A DNA stretch of 64,000 nucleotides, from assembly GCF_000296815.2 (NCBI RefSeq), contig NZ_CAIT01000010.1:124001-188000 (forward strand), in the 5' to 3' direction. This DNA is from Fibrisoma limi BUZ 3. Lineage in GTDB: Bacteria > Bacteroidota > Bacteroidia > Cytophagales > Spirosomataceae. Positions 7,758 through 16,548 of the stretch are shown piece by piece (within the stretch, counting starts at the first letter, position 1; each line of letters opens with the position of its first letter). Both the position numbers and the translations under genes were made by a program. The notes beneath the pieces are model-generated. The model was not told where the DNA came from, ran no database searches, and saw only the letters and a list, made by a program, of their open reading frames with translations.

Positions 7758-9389
7758 ATGACGAAGTATTTACCGAAAAAGATTGTTTGTTGTTCGTATT
7801 TTCTGCTATCCCTATCCTGGCAACTTGTCAACGCACAAGTTCCAAAAGCGCCTGCCCGTGCGGAAGGCGATGGCCCTTACAACCGCCTGCTTATCCGGGG
7901 CGTTACGTTGATTAACAGCACGGGGGCACCACCGGTTGGACCGGTCGACATTGTGGTGGAAAAGAACCGGATTGCCCAGATCAGGCAAGTAGGCTATCCG
8001 GGCGTTCCCATTGACCCTAAAAGCCGTCCGCAGGTAAACCCCGGCGATAAGGAACTGAACTGCGAAGGCATGTACCTGATGCCCGGCTTTATCGACATGC
8101 ACGGGCACATTGGCGGCAATGCGCAGGGTACTCCCTCTGAATACGTATTTAAGCTTTGGCTGGGCCACGGCATTACTACCATTCGCGACCCATCGTGCGG
8201 TAACGGGCTGGACTGGGTGCTGGAACACCGTACGAAGAGCGAACGTAACGAGATTACGGCTCCCCGGATTAAAGCGTATACTGTGTTTGGGCAGGGAGCT
8301 AAAGAACCTATAACAACGGCCGAACAGGCACGGGCCTGGGTACGTGACAACGCCAAAAAAGGCGCGGATGGCATTAAGTTCTTTGGAGCGGAACCGACCG
8401 TGTTCAAGGCGGCTCTCGAAGAAAACAAAAAGTTGGGGCTACGGTCGGCCTGCCACCACGCGCAACTCGAGGTGGCTCGCATGAACGTACTGGCAACGGC
8501 CAAAGCTGGCCTCACGTCGATGGAACACTGGTACGGCCTGCCGGAAGCGTTGTTTGCCGATCGGACTATTCAGGATTATCCGGCCAATTACAATTACAAC
8601 AATGAGCAAAATCGGTTCGAGGAAGCCGGTAAATTATGGCAACAGGCGGCTAAACCAGGTACCGAACGCTGGAATCAGGTGTTGGACGAACTGATCGCGC
8701 TCGATTTTACCATCGATCCGACCTTCAATATTTACGAAGCAAACCGGGAGTTGATGCTGGCTCGCCGGGCGGAGTGGCACGATGAGTATACCTTGCCGTC
8801 GTTATGGCGTTTTTACGGCCCGAGCCGGATTTCGCACGGATCGTACTGGCATAACTGGGGAACCGAGCAGGAAGTAGAATGGAAGCGGAATTACCAGTTG
8901 TGGATGGCTTTTGTAAACGAGTATAAAAACCGGGGGGGGCGCGTTACGACCGGCTCCGATTCCGGGTTCATCTATCAACTGTATGGCTTTGCCTACATCC
9001 GCGAATTAGAATTGCTGCGGGAAGCCGGTTTCCACCCGCTTGAGGTGATTCGGGCTGCTACGTTAAAAGGGGCTGAAGCGCTGGGAATGGCTGATCAGAT
9101 TGGTTCCGTGGAGGTAGGTAAGCTGGCTGATTTTGTTATTGTTGACCAGAACCCGCTGGCTAACCTGAAAGTACTGTACGGTACGGGTGCCATTCATCTG
9201 AATGACCGAAACGAAGTAGAACGCGTCGGTGGTGTAACGTACACGGTGAAAGATGGCGTGGTCTACAACGCAAAGAAATTGCTGGCCGACGTACGACGGA
9301 TTGTGGCCGAAGCCAAGCAAAAAGAAGGTTTTGAGATAACGCAGCCGGGTGTAACACCCAAAGCCGGAAAAGTAGGAGGAGGGAAGTAG
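7758..9389 (+). CDS. Exported metal-dependent amidohydrolase
   Basis: A 543-residue protein with a signal peptide (cleavage near VNA-QV). The amidohydrolase-superfamily TIM barrel begins at MPGFIDMHGHIGG, whose H115 and H117 form the HxH metal motif. Other ligand candidates are the Lys in DGIKFFGAEP, His in CHHAQLE, His in SMEHWYG, and Asp in TTGSDSGF. The C-terminus EALGMADQIGSVEVGKLADFVIVD closes the composite beta-sandwich typical of imidazolonepropionase/prolidase-like members. The substrate cannot be read from sequence; peptides or cyclic amides are possible. The protein acts in the periplasm. A perfect bidirectional hairpin follows and is shared with the convergent M28 peptidase gene. 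Confidence 0.88.
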   Translation: MTKYLPKKIVCCSYFLLSLSWQLVNAQVPKAPARAEGDGPYNRLLIRGVTLINSTGAPPVGPVDIVVEKNRIAQIRQVGYPGVPIDPKSRPQVNPGDKELNCEGMYLMPGFIDMHGHIGGNAQGTPSEYVFKLWLGHGITTIRDPSCGNGLDWVLEHRTKSERNEITAPRIKAYTVFGQGAKEPITTAEQARAWVRDNAKKGADGIKFFGAEPTVFKAALEENKKLGLRSACHHAQLEVARMNVLATAKAGLTSMEHWYGLPEALFADRTIQDYPANYNYNNEQNRFEEAGKLWQQAAKPGTERWNQVLDELIALDFTIDPTFNIYEANRELMLARRAEWHDEYTLPSLWRFYGPSRISHGSYWHNWGTEQEVEWKRNYQLWMAFVNEYKNRGGRVTTGSDSGFIYQLYGFAYIRELELLREAGFHPLEVIRAATLKGAEALGMADQIGSVEVGKLADFVIVDQNPLANLKVLYGTGAIHLNDRNEVERVGGVTYTVKDGVVYNAKKLLADVRRIVAEAKQKEGFEITQPGVTPKAGKVGGGK

Positions 9390-9390
9390 G

Positions 9391-9443
9391 CGATGTATGC
9401 ACAGTATGACAGTTCAGCTAACTGTCATACTGTGCATACATCG
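9391..9443. terminator. Bidirectional terminator hairpin with 24-bp perfect arms
   Basis: Arms 9391-9414 and 9420-9443 are exact reverse complements around a 5-nt loop (cagct). Each arm includes gtatgcacagtatgacagtt or its complement. A T-run (cttttt) follows on the plus strand. It lies between two convergent genes and occupies almost the whole gap. The arms are longer than an ordinary intrinsic terminator needs. Confidence 0.85.
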
Positions 9444-9451
9444 TCTTTTTC

Positions 9452-11047
9452 TTACGGTTTGTTGCTGTCTACAACCAGTCGGTTGTCGCGGTTGGCAATG
9501 TCCCAGGCCGTGTAGAATACCAGTCGGGCAGTTCGCTCAGCCAGTTTAAAATCAATTTTCTCTACATCGTCGGTTGGCTGGTGATAATCAGCGTGAAGGC
9601 CGTTGAAGTAAAAAATGATGGGGATTTTGTGCTTGGCAAAATTGTAGTGGTCGGAGCGATAGTAGATACGTTCAGGATCTTTTGGATCATTGTATTTATA
9701 ATCCAGCTCCATTTGTGCGTACTTCTGGTTTGCTTCTTCACTGATTTTGTGTAGTTCTGACGATAACTTGTCTGATCCGATGACATAAATGTAGTTGTCC
9801 GATTTGCCCTGGTGCAGATCGTCGACCCGCCCGACCATGTCGATATTTAGGTCAGCTACTGTGTTTTCGAGCGGAACAACCGGGTTCATATCGGCGTAGT
9901 ATTCTGAACCTAACAGTCCCTTTTCCTCGCCGGTTACGGTCAGAAACAACATTGACCGCCGAGGACCTTGTCCAGCCGCCTTAGCCTCAGCAAAGGCTTG
10001 TGCAATTTCCAGAACCGATACAGTTCCTGAGCCGTCGTCGTTAGCGCCGTTGTTGACTTTACCATCGGGGTTAACACCAATGTGATCGTAGTGCGACGAC
10101 ACGATCACAACTTCATCTTTCTTGTCGGAGCCTTCGATAAAACCAACGACGTTTTCGGTCTGCACTTCTTCCTCCCGACGCTCGGCTTTAACAGCCACTT
10201 TACCGCTCAGCGACGTCGTGACAGGCTTACCGGTTTTTGATATCTGCTCAGTAGCCGCTTTAAGCTTAGTAACGGTTGTGTTGAGCAGGGTTGCCGCCGT
10301 TTCATTGGCAATCAAAAAGATACCAACAGTACCTACATTCTCGGCGCCGGACTTCAACCCTAGCCGGTTGAAGCGGCCCTGCAACGCGTTTCGTTGAGAA
10401 AGTAGTTGTTTGAATGCTTCGGGCGACTCGGCCGAAACAATAAAGATCTGGGCGGCACCTTTATCTTTCGCCAGAGTAGCTTTATTACGCCAGCCAGCCG
10501 TGCCGGTCCACTTGGAAGCATCGGTCACGACCGATGTACCGTCAGCTTTCTTTGGCTCGCCTTCCATAATGACGACCGCTTTGCCGGTGACATCGCGGTT
10601 AGCGTAATCATCGTAATTAGCGTCGCTTATGCCGTAACCGACAAAAACTGTTTCGTAGGTTGTTTCAGTCGGTAAATTCAACAGGCCGTTCGTGACAAAA
10701 TCGTTCAGATAGGCAAATTGCTTACCACCAGCTTTAACGTAGAAATCGCCCCAGGTTTTGCGATAGAGCTTAAAGGGCTGTAGATAACCGGTTTGACCGT
10801 CGCCTGATTTAACGATTGCCTGAAGCCGGTTATCGGCAAATTGCTTGGCAATGTATTCGGCCGCTTTCTTCTGACCGGGGGTACCGGTTTCGCGGCCCTG
10901 CATATCATCGGCGGCCAGCACGCGCAGGTGCCTTTCGAGGTCGGCGGCCGTAATGGTCTGCGCAAATTTAGTGGCCTGATCGGCCGGTGCCTGCGCCAGC
11001 AACGTAGTGCTCGTTACCAACAGACAGGGCAGCACAAATTTTAACAT
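9452..11047 (-). CDS. M28-family zinc peptidase with PA domain
   Basis: A 531-residue exported protein with a signal peptide (cleavage near LLA-QA). After a pro-region, a protease-associated (PA) insert covers about residues 130-270. The catalytic M28 domain shows SSHYDHIG (first zinc ligand), GANDDGSG (bridging Asp), TGEEKGLLGS (catalytic Glu pair), ADLNIDMVGRVD (Asp ligand) and a late YHQPTDD (His ligand). All metal and catalytic positions are present. The family consists of aminopeptidases and carboxypeptidases that act on peptides, here probably in the periplasm or outside the cell. It is convergent with the amidohydrolase, which may also act on peptides. Confidence 0.92.
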   Translation of the reverse strand: MLKFVLPCLLVTSTTLLAQAPADQATKFAQTITAADLERHLRVLAADDMQGRETGTPGQKKAAEYIAKQFADNRLQAIVKSGDGQTGYLQPFKLYRKTWGDFYVKAGGKQFAYLNDFVTNGLLNLPTETTYETVFVGYGISDANYDDYANRDVTGKAVVIMEGEPKKADGTSVVTDASKWTGTAGWRNKATLAKDKGAAQIFIVSAESPEAFKQLLSQRNALQGRFNRLGLKSGAENVGTVGIFLIANETAATLLNTTVTKLKAATEQISKTGKPVTTSLSGKVAVKAERREEEVQTENVVGFIEGSDKKDEVVIVSSHYDHIGVNPDGKVNNGANDDGSGTVSVLEIAQAFAEAKAAGQGPRRSMLFLTVTGEEKGLLGSEYYADMNPVVPLENTVADLNIDMVGRVDDLHQGKSDNYIYVIGSDKLSSELHKISEEANQKYAQMELDYKYNDPKDPERIYYRSDHYNFAKHKIPIIFYFNGLHADYHQPTDDVEKIDFKLAERTARLVFYTAWDIANRDNRLVVDSNKP

Positions 11048-11415
11048 AGAAACACTGATGTTCTGATTAGACGGGTGAATATCCGCTGTTTTGTTAAACG
11101 ACTAAAAACGAGGTAAACTGTATATACTTTTCTGATAGGGCAAAAACTAAAGCTCTAAGCCAGCCCGGCAACTAAATTGTTAGGCCAACGACAGACAAAG
11201 CCATGCAGTCTGGAAAGCCGCTAATTAAGCAGGCAAACAGCTACTAAGTTACGGAAATACTGGTAAAGTACAGGCAAGGGCGATTTGAACGGATGTGGTC
11301 AGGCCCGTTCGACAAAGATTTTGAACATTCCAATAACTTGGTTGTATGAAAGTTTGGCCTAAAATGTGCAGTAATAAAAGTATATTTTTACAACTCCGCT
11401 TAAAGCCTACTACTA
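11048..11415. other. Intergenic region, no gene seen
   Basis: A 368-nt AT-rich gap between two divergent genes. It must hold the promoters of the M28 peptidase (minus) and the methyltransferase (plus). I find no convincing TAnnTTTG element and no open frame or hairpin of note. Confidence 0.6.
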
Positions 11416-12027
11416 ATGTCTATGACTGACAATCTGTACGCCGAAGAATACACCGCTTATCAGTTGCAGCGGAGCGGTTTTCGCCGGTGGGTACGTAACA
11501 ATTTGTATTTTAAAAACATCCTGCAGTTTGTTACAGGCCCAACTATCGACTTTGGATGTGGTGTAGGCGAATTGCTGGAACTGTTACCAACGGGTTCAGT
11601 TGGTCTGGAGGTAAACGAATCAGCGGTTCGGTATTGCCAGAGCCGTGGCCTTGACGTTCACCTGTATGACCCCGAAGCTGACGGTTATCGGCTGGGTGGT
11701 CTGCCTGTCGGTCAGTTTAAATCGCTGGTAATGGCGCACGTGCTGGAACACCTGACCGATTCAGATGAGGTAATCAAGAAGCTGTTATCCACCGGTCAGC
11801 GCCTGGGCTTAGAGCGTCTTGTGTTTGTTGTGCCCGGTGTGAAAGGATTCAAACATGATACTACGCATCAGACCTTTCTGGACCCTGCTTACTTCAAAAA
11901 ATTCTCGCTGCTGAACACCAATGGCTATCGGGTGATTCATCAAGCGTATTTCCCGATAAATTCCCAGAAATTTTCTGGTTTCTTTACGCATAATGAATTA
12001 GTAACCGTCTATGAGCGAATTCGCTAA
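11416..12027 (+). CDS. Class I SAM-dependent methyltransferase
   Basis: A 203-residue cytoplasmic protein. Motif I is TIDFGCGVGELLE (SAM binding, near residue 50). An acidic residue follows in VGLEVNES (motif II), and VMAHVLEHL is motif IV/post-IV. The region around VPGVKGFKHDTTHQTFLDP resembles methyltransferases that act on sugars or lipid-linked glycans (Methyltransf_23/11 type). The gene ends tail to tail with the glycan operon on the other strand; the two stop codons overlap (12024-12027). A role in modifying the same glycan is inferred from position only. Confidence 0.85.
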   Translation: MSMTDNLYAEEYTAYQLQRSGFRRWVRNNLYFKNILQFVTGPTIDFGCGVGELLELLPTGSVGLEVNESAVRYCQSRGLDVHLYDPEADGYRLGGLPVGQFKSLVMAHVLEHLTDSDEVIKKLLSTGQRLGLERLVFVVPGVKGFKHDTTHQTFLDPAYFKKFSLLNTNGYRVIHQAYFPINSQKFSGFFTHNELVTVYERIR

Positions 12028-13049
12028 CGTAGCGAATAGGGACGTAGCCAGGTATAAATCTTCGCTGAAAGGTCACTAATGATTTTTCCGATGCCTCCTG
12101 AAGTTACCTGCGCAATAGGCAGTGCTACCTGACTCCCGGCCAATAGGTCACGGTCAGTAAGACGGCGTGTCTGCTGAATCGCCTGTTGAGTTTGACAGAT
12201 TGCTTTCCGGTGCTGCCAAAGATAGCGATACCCCCTAAACCGTGCCCTCAGGTAAGGCCATCCGCGTAGTGCGTAAGCCCACGTTGCCAATTCAGTAAGT
12301 ACCAGCGCTGGTAAAAGCTGGCGCAGGGTAGTTTTCGATAAAACCTTCATAAACGTCAGCAGCCGGTTGCGTTCCAGATGGTAGAACTTCTGCGGATTCA
12401 TGCCGAGCCGGTAGTGGTGAATGATCTCGGCATCTGCCTGGCACAGCAAGCGATAGCCTAGCAACCGGGCTCGCATGGAAAGGTCAGTATCTTCAAAATA
12501 CATAAAATAACTTTCATCAAACCCGTTTAACTGACGAATGGCGTCGGCCGGAGCAATGAATGCCGCGCCTGATAGGAGTGGTACCGTCTGAAGGCCATGA
12601 TAAGTGTCGGCCGGATCGTTCAAACCTCTACACGTAGTGATCCCGGTATAATGCATTTGGTTGCCGCAGGCGTTAACACTAATACCATCCGGATTCAGCA
12701 GCTTGGGCGTAACAAAAGCGTTTTGATTGGCACGAACCGTTTCAACGAGGATCATTAGCGCTCTTGGTCGCAGTTCAGTATCAGGGTTGAGTAACAGCAC
12801 CCAGCGTCCCTGAACGTGGGTTAAACCAACATTATTTCCACCGGCATAGCCCGTGTTATGTGGATTAGAAACCAGTCGGATGTCTGGAAATTCCGATCGT
12901 AGCAAGTCCGCTACGCCGTCGTGGCCGTGGTTATCAACTACGATAATTTCATAGTCAGAAAAGGTTTGCGCCCGGATGGTCGGCAGGCAACGAATTAGAT
13001 CAGTACGGCTGTTATAGGAAACAATCAGAATACTTAATTCAGGCTTCAT
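12024..13049 (-). CDS. Family 2 glycosyltransferase, rhamnosyltransferase-like
   Basis: A 341-residue GT-A enzyme. It has the N-terminal GT2 fold ELSILIVSYNSRTDLIRCL, the nucleotide-binding VVDNHGHD, NTGYAGGNN, and the metal-binding LLLNPDTEL. The acceptor-side signature FDESYFMYFEDTDLSMRARLLG is typical of WbbL-like rhamnosyl or related transferases. The C-terminal 100 residues are basic, with one or two amphipathic helices that may contact the membrane. It is the last gene of a four-gene operon (14188-16320, 13431-14183, 13046-13453, then this gene). Its start overlaps the DUF2304 stop by 4 nt. The likely product is a cell-surface polysaccharide or glycolipid. Confidence 0.88.
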   Translation of the reverse strand: MKPELSILIVSYNSRTDLIRCLPTIRAQTFSDYEIIVVDNHGHDGVADLLRSEFPDIRLVSNPHNTGYAGGNNVGLTHVQGRWVLLLNPDTELRPRALMILVETVRANQNAFVTPKLLNPDGISVNACGNQMHYTGITTCRGLNDPADTYHGLQTVPLLSGAAFIAPADAIRQLNGFDESYFMYFEDTDLSMRARLLGYRLLCQADAEIIHHYRLGMNPQKFYHLERNRLLTFMKVLSKTTLRQLLPALVLTELATWAYALRGWPYLRARFRGYRYLWQHRKAICQTQQAIQQTRRLTDRDLLAGSQVALPIAQVTSGGIGKIISDLSAKIYTWLRPYSLR

Positions 13050-13453
13050 GGGAGCACTTCCAGACCTGTGTCTGCTTCCGAATCTGTAGTAGCTGACCGT
13101 TTTAATTCGTTCAGTTCGTGGCGGATCAGCGCCAATTCCTGGGTTAGTTCTTTGATGTTATGCTGCATCTTCGAGTTCACAACCGACAGATGCACTAAAA
13201 AGCATACAATAGCTCCAATCGCAAACAGGAACAGTAAGGAGGGAGGATAGTAGACACCTAATTCCAGGGCGATGGTCTCAAGACCTCTTCGCCAAAAGGA
13301 AAGTGTAAGGAGAACAAGCGTGCATATTATCCAGATAATGGCATACTCCTCACGCAGTCGGCCTCGAACAATCAGCCGAATAATGTAAACCATAAACAGC
13401 ACCGTTCCTATGATGCTGATTAGCTGAATCTTAAACGGAACGACGTTTTCCAT
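13046..13453 (-). CDS. DUF2304 family small membrane protein
   Basis: A 135-residue protein with three predicted membrane helices: residues 7-24, an inner segment WIICTLVLLTLSFW, and PPSLLFLFAIGAIVCFLVHLSV. A C-terminal coiled coil follows, rich in Leu, Glu and Lys (MQHNIKELTQELALIRHELNEL). This layout and the LIVRGRLREEYAIIW motif match DUF2304 proteins, which usually sit next to a DPM1-like GT2 gene, as here. The start overlaps the preceding GT2 gene by 23 nt, so expression is coupled. The role is unknown; a partner or anchor for the glycosyltransferase is plausible. Confidence 0.8.
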   Translation of the reverse strand: MENVVPFKIQLISIIGTVLFMVYIIRLIVRGRLREEYAIIWIICTLVLLTLSFWRRGLETIALELGVYYPPSLLFLFAIGAIVCFLVHLSVVNSKMQHNIKELTQELALIRHELNELKRSATTDSEADTGLEVLP

Positions 13454-14183
13454 ACGGACGATAACGGAGATAAGCCGACAGGATTCCCAACGTCACTTTA
13501 ATCATGTAGTAAACGCTTTTAAGCGCATTGATTGAGGATACTCCCCCCTGCCGGTCCCGCATCTCGACGGGTACTTCCAAGATACGAAGATTTTGGAGGC
13601 CAAACAGAATAATTGCTTCTGGCTCTGGGTATTCGTCAGGATAATATCGACTGGCTAATTCCAGCGCGTTGCGGTTGAATACCCGAAAGCCAGACGTACT
13701 ATCACGAACGGTTTGGCCCGTTAGTAATCGGTTCAGGTATTGAAAATAGCGGATACCGACCCGACGAATGGCTGATGACTGAAATCCTTTCTTTTCCAGG
13801 TAGCGTGAGCCAATCACTACATCGGCGCGTCCAGTCAAAGCTGGTTCTAACACTTGTTTTAGCTGATCGGCCGGATGCTGGCCATCGCCGTCAACCTGAA
13901 TGGCATACGAATAGCCGTGCTTGTGGGCGTATTTATAGCCTGTTTGCATAGCCCCGCCAATGCCTAGATTAACCGGCAGATTGAGGTGAAGACAATCGAG
14001 CTGACGTAAAATGTCAGCCGACCGGTCGCGGGAGCAGTCATTTACAACCAGAACGTCTAACGGGAGATTATTGCGGTCCCGGATGCCATGCAGATCCTCC
14101 ACTACGCCCGCGATGCAATCCTGCTCATTGTAGCAGGGTACAATGGCGAGAATTCGTTGATTTGATGTTAGCTCACCGATCAT
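13431..14183 (-). CDS. Family 2 glycosyltransferase, polyprenyl-phosphate sugar synthase-like
   Basis: A 250-residue GT-A enzyme of the DPM1/dolichol-phosphate mannosyltransferase type. It shows IVPCYNEQDCI, VVNDCSRD, NLGIGGAMQTGYKYA, the metal-binding IQVDGDGQHP, GSRYLEK, and SGFRVFNRNAL. The family transfers a sugar from a nucleotide sugar to a polyprenyl phosphate at the inner membrane. No C-terminal membrane helices are fused, so the adjacent DUF2304 protein may supply the membrane link. It overlaps DUF2304 by 23 nt and lies 4 nt downstream of the large membrane protein, which could use the lipid-linked sugar. Confidence 0.88.
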   Translation of the reverse strand: MIGELTSNQRILAIVPCYNEQDCIAGVVEDLHGIRDRNNLPLDVLVVNDCSRDRSADILRQLDCLHLNLPVNLGIGGAMQTGYKYAHKHGYSYAIQVDGDGQHPADQLKQVLEPALTGRADVVIGSRYLEKKGFQSSAIRRVGIRYFQYLNRLLTGQTVRDSTSGFRVFNRNALELASRYYPDEYPEPEAIILFGLQNLRILEVPVEMRDRQGGVSSINALKSVYYMIKVTLGILSAYLRYRPYGKRRSV

Positions 14184-14187
14184 TGGG

Positions 14188-16320
14188 TTAATCGTTGATT
14201 TTATAAATCTTGAGCGAACCCAGCTCCGACACCAGCGTCATACAACGTGTATCGGCGGGTTGCTTTACTTGTTCGAACAAAACGTAGCGAACGTTCAGTT
14301 TTTTCAGTTTAGCTGAACAAGGATCGATATTAACGCCGTACGCATCATAGCTACCCCCATTGCCCATTATAACGGTGTCCTGCTGGTTCGGCATTGAAAA
14401 ATAGACCGAATGAGCATACCGGTTGTAGACTGTGTCGTAAACAGGTTTCGGATCAAGCGCCCGCATAATTTTAAAATTAGGGGTATACTTAACCCCGCTG
14501 ATTTGCTTAACTCCTGTTGCTTCAACCAGATACGTAATGTAATTATTGCCAAAAACAACCCAACGGGCTTCCGGGTCTTGCTGTCGAATGCTGCTGATTG
14601 TCCGGTACAACGCGTTTTCTGTAATTGGACTCAAACCTTTAGCGATCGGGTTTACTCCCAGATTTGGTAACAGAGCAATCAGTATGCCAAGACAAACGGC
14701 GGCTACCCGGTATGAGAATGCCCATACCGGTAAAATCAAGGCATTGAGAATGCCGAAATATAAACCGGCAACTAGTAGCTGATCAGTGCGGAAGAAGCCG
14801 GGTGCACTTGTATTCAGTTGAGTAGCTGCCACCAAAACGACAGCAACTGCCCCTGCTACAGCCAGCACTCGTAGCAAGGTTGTATGGTTGGCTGATAAAT
14901 TCCGGGCGCTGTTTAGAAATAGAACAGCCAGTACCACGTTACCTACTCCAAATGGAATCTGTGCCCGGCGTGTCGGACTGGTACTCATCAGCGTTAGTTT
15001 ACTCAATCCTTCCGGAAAGCCGACTGTAATCCAAAGCCAGCCGAAAATCACAAATAGCGCAACGCCCGCCAGTGTGTAGTTAACTTTCTTTTCCTGGCTC
15101 CACTGATATGGCAACCAAAGCAAAATGAGCGGAGCAAAGCATAAGTAATGCGATAGTTCGCAACTGTTTAGCCAGTTTTTAGGGAATCGCTGATCGGTTA
15201 GGTAAAAGCTGTTAATGTATTCTGCGAAGAGAGTTGACGCAAAACCGGTGCCACCAAAGTCGACGCGCTTACCTGGATATGCCGTATTTAGCATCAGGTC
15301 AAGCGTGGGTTTGGCGTCCTGGTAGTACAGGAATCCAATAATGCCAATTAGCCCCAGGGCCGTAACAACTCCGGCTGCTTTAATGGGGAAACGGCTGAAC
15401 AAATCATCTCGGGGTTGCGTCAGTACATAACCGATCAGCAGAAAACCCATCAGATATGCAAGCGGTACCTGATAGGGAGGATACAAATGAGACGCAAAAT
15501 ATAGACTGGCATAAGCCGTTAGAGCGGCAGCAATCAAAATCTGTCGATTACTCTGTCCGTAAAGCAGGTAGATGACAGTAGTCGGAATCAGGCAGGCGCC
15601 GATGATCATTTCGGTCAGACCCGTAGAAAACCACCAGATCGTTCCGGAAGACAGCAGCAGCCAGACGCCACCAAACACGGATAACCAGAAGTTATTTCGG
15701 GTCAAAACGAGAAAGAGCAATGTGGCACTAATTAAAATGCCAAAAATTTTAAAGTTCCACCACCAGGCAAATCCTCGCTCCAGATCAAGTAGAAAGAAAC
15801 CCCAGAAATGAGGACGAAACACCGTGATGAAATGCTTAACCGGAACGCCCAGTACCATTGGGACACTGCCACCGCCGATTGACTCATTCTCCAGCTCAAA
15901 TCCATTAGCAGCCTGCGACAGCATGAACGGCGATAGCACACCATATTCATCCACCCGGATCATTTTAGGTTTACCCGAGATCAGACCGCGTTTGGCATCC
16001 GAACCGTCGGGAATGATCTGGTTCCAGGCTGACACCGACGAGCCATGAATTTTCAAAAGTGTCAGAAGCAAAAACAGTCCCGCACAAATACTCAAAAACC
16101 ACTTCACTCGTTTATCGAACCGAATCAATCGGGTATCCGTTGGAACAGCCTCCTTTGAAGAAGTTACTGGTTCTGACGCTGAGCGGGTTGATTTTGTTGG
16201 AGTTGGGCTGTCGAGTTTCGGCACTGGGGGTTCAACGGCGGCAACATTGACTGGCGAACCTTGAACTGGTTTTGGTTTGGCCGCTGCAGGTTGCGGCTTG
16301 GGCTTTTGTTTCTTAGACAT
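14188..16320 (-). CDS. Large polytopic membrane protein, probable GT-C-like glycosyltransferase
   Basis: A 710-residue protein. The N-terminal 75 residues are cytoplasmic and rich in Lys, Pro and Ala (KKQKPKPQPAAAKPKP). About a dozen hydrophobic helices follow up to residue 560, and then a soluble C-terminal domain of about 150 residues. The first external loop contains PDGSDAKRGLISGKPKMIRVDEYGV, where an early acidic pair fits a GT-C or YfhO-like enzyme. I chose ATG at 16320 (MSKKQKPK); the longer frame starts with TTG. It is the first gene of the glycan operon. It probably transfers a sugar from a polyprenyl-phosphate donor made by the next gene. Confidence 0.72.
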   Translation of the reverse strand: MSKKQKPKPQPAAAKPKPVQGSPVNVAAVEPPVPKLDSPTPTKSTRSASEPVTSSKEAVPTDTRLIRFDKRVKWFLSICAGLFLLLTLLKIHGSSVSAWNQIIPDGSDAKRGLISGKPKMIRVDEYGVLSPFMLSQAANGFELENESIGGGSVPMVLGVPVKHFITVFRPHFWGFFLLDLERGFAWWWNFKIFGILISATLLFLVLTRNNFWLSVFGGVWLLLSSGTIWWFSTGLTEMIIGACLIPTTVIYLLYGQSNRQILIAAALTAYASLYFASHLYPPYQVPLAYLMGFLLIGYVLTQPRDDLFSRFPIKAAGVVTALGLIGIIGFLYYQDAKPTLDLMLNTAYPGKRVDFGGTGFASTLFAEYINSFYLTDQRFPKNWLNSCELSHYLCFAPLILLWLPYQWSQEKKVNYTLAGVALFVIFGWLWITVGFPEGLSKLTLMSTSPTRRAQIPFGVGNVVLAVLFLNSARNLSANHTTLLRVLAVAGAVAVVLVAATQLNTSAPGFFRTDQLLVAGLYFGILNALILPVWAFSYRVAAVCLGILIALLPNLGVNPIAKGLSPITENALYRTISSIRQQDPEARWVVFGNNYITYLVEATGVKQISGVKYTPNFKIMRALDPKPVYDTVYNRYAHSVYFSMPNQQDTVIMGNGGSYDAYGVNIDPCSAKLKKLNVRYVLFEQVKQPADTRCMTLVSELGSLKIYKIND

Positions 16321-16498
16321 GCGTAAACGGCCAGTTGGCACTCGTTTCGACGTCAAAAATTAGGCCTTTTTTGCTGAACGGCCAAACAAAATTGGCCGCT
16401 TGATCCTGATTCTGACGCCTATTAAGAACGTAACCTCCTCAACCCGTGTTACTTCAGCAGGCATATTAATTAATTCGTCAGCTTTCAGAATCAGATCG

Positions 16499-16506
16499 TA
16501 TTTTTG
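16499..16506 (+). promoter_or_regulatory. Candidate -7 element for gcvP
   Basis: TATTTTTG matches TAnnTTTG and would start transcription about 35 nt before the gcvP ATG. I see no clear TTG at the expected -33 position, so this is tentative. I see no glycine riboswitch in the leader. Confidence 0.45.
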
Positions 16507-16548
16507 TAAGCTATAAACCAACCGCAACGCTCGTTTCATCTCTAACTT

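Noticed and set aside
16321-16548. A glycine riboswitch before gcvP
   Set aside because: The gap has no tandem aptamer pattern and is short; the leader predicted from the -7 element is only about 35 nt.
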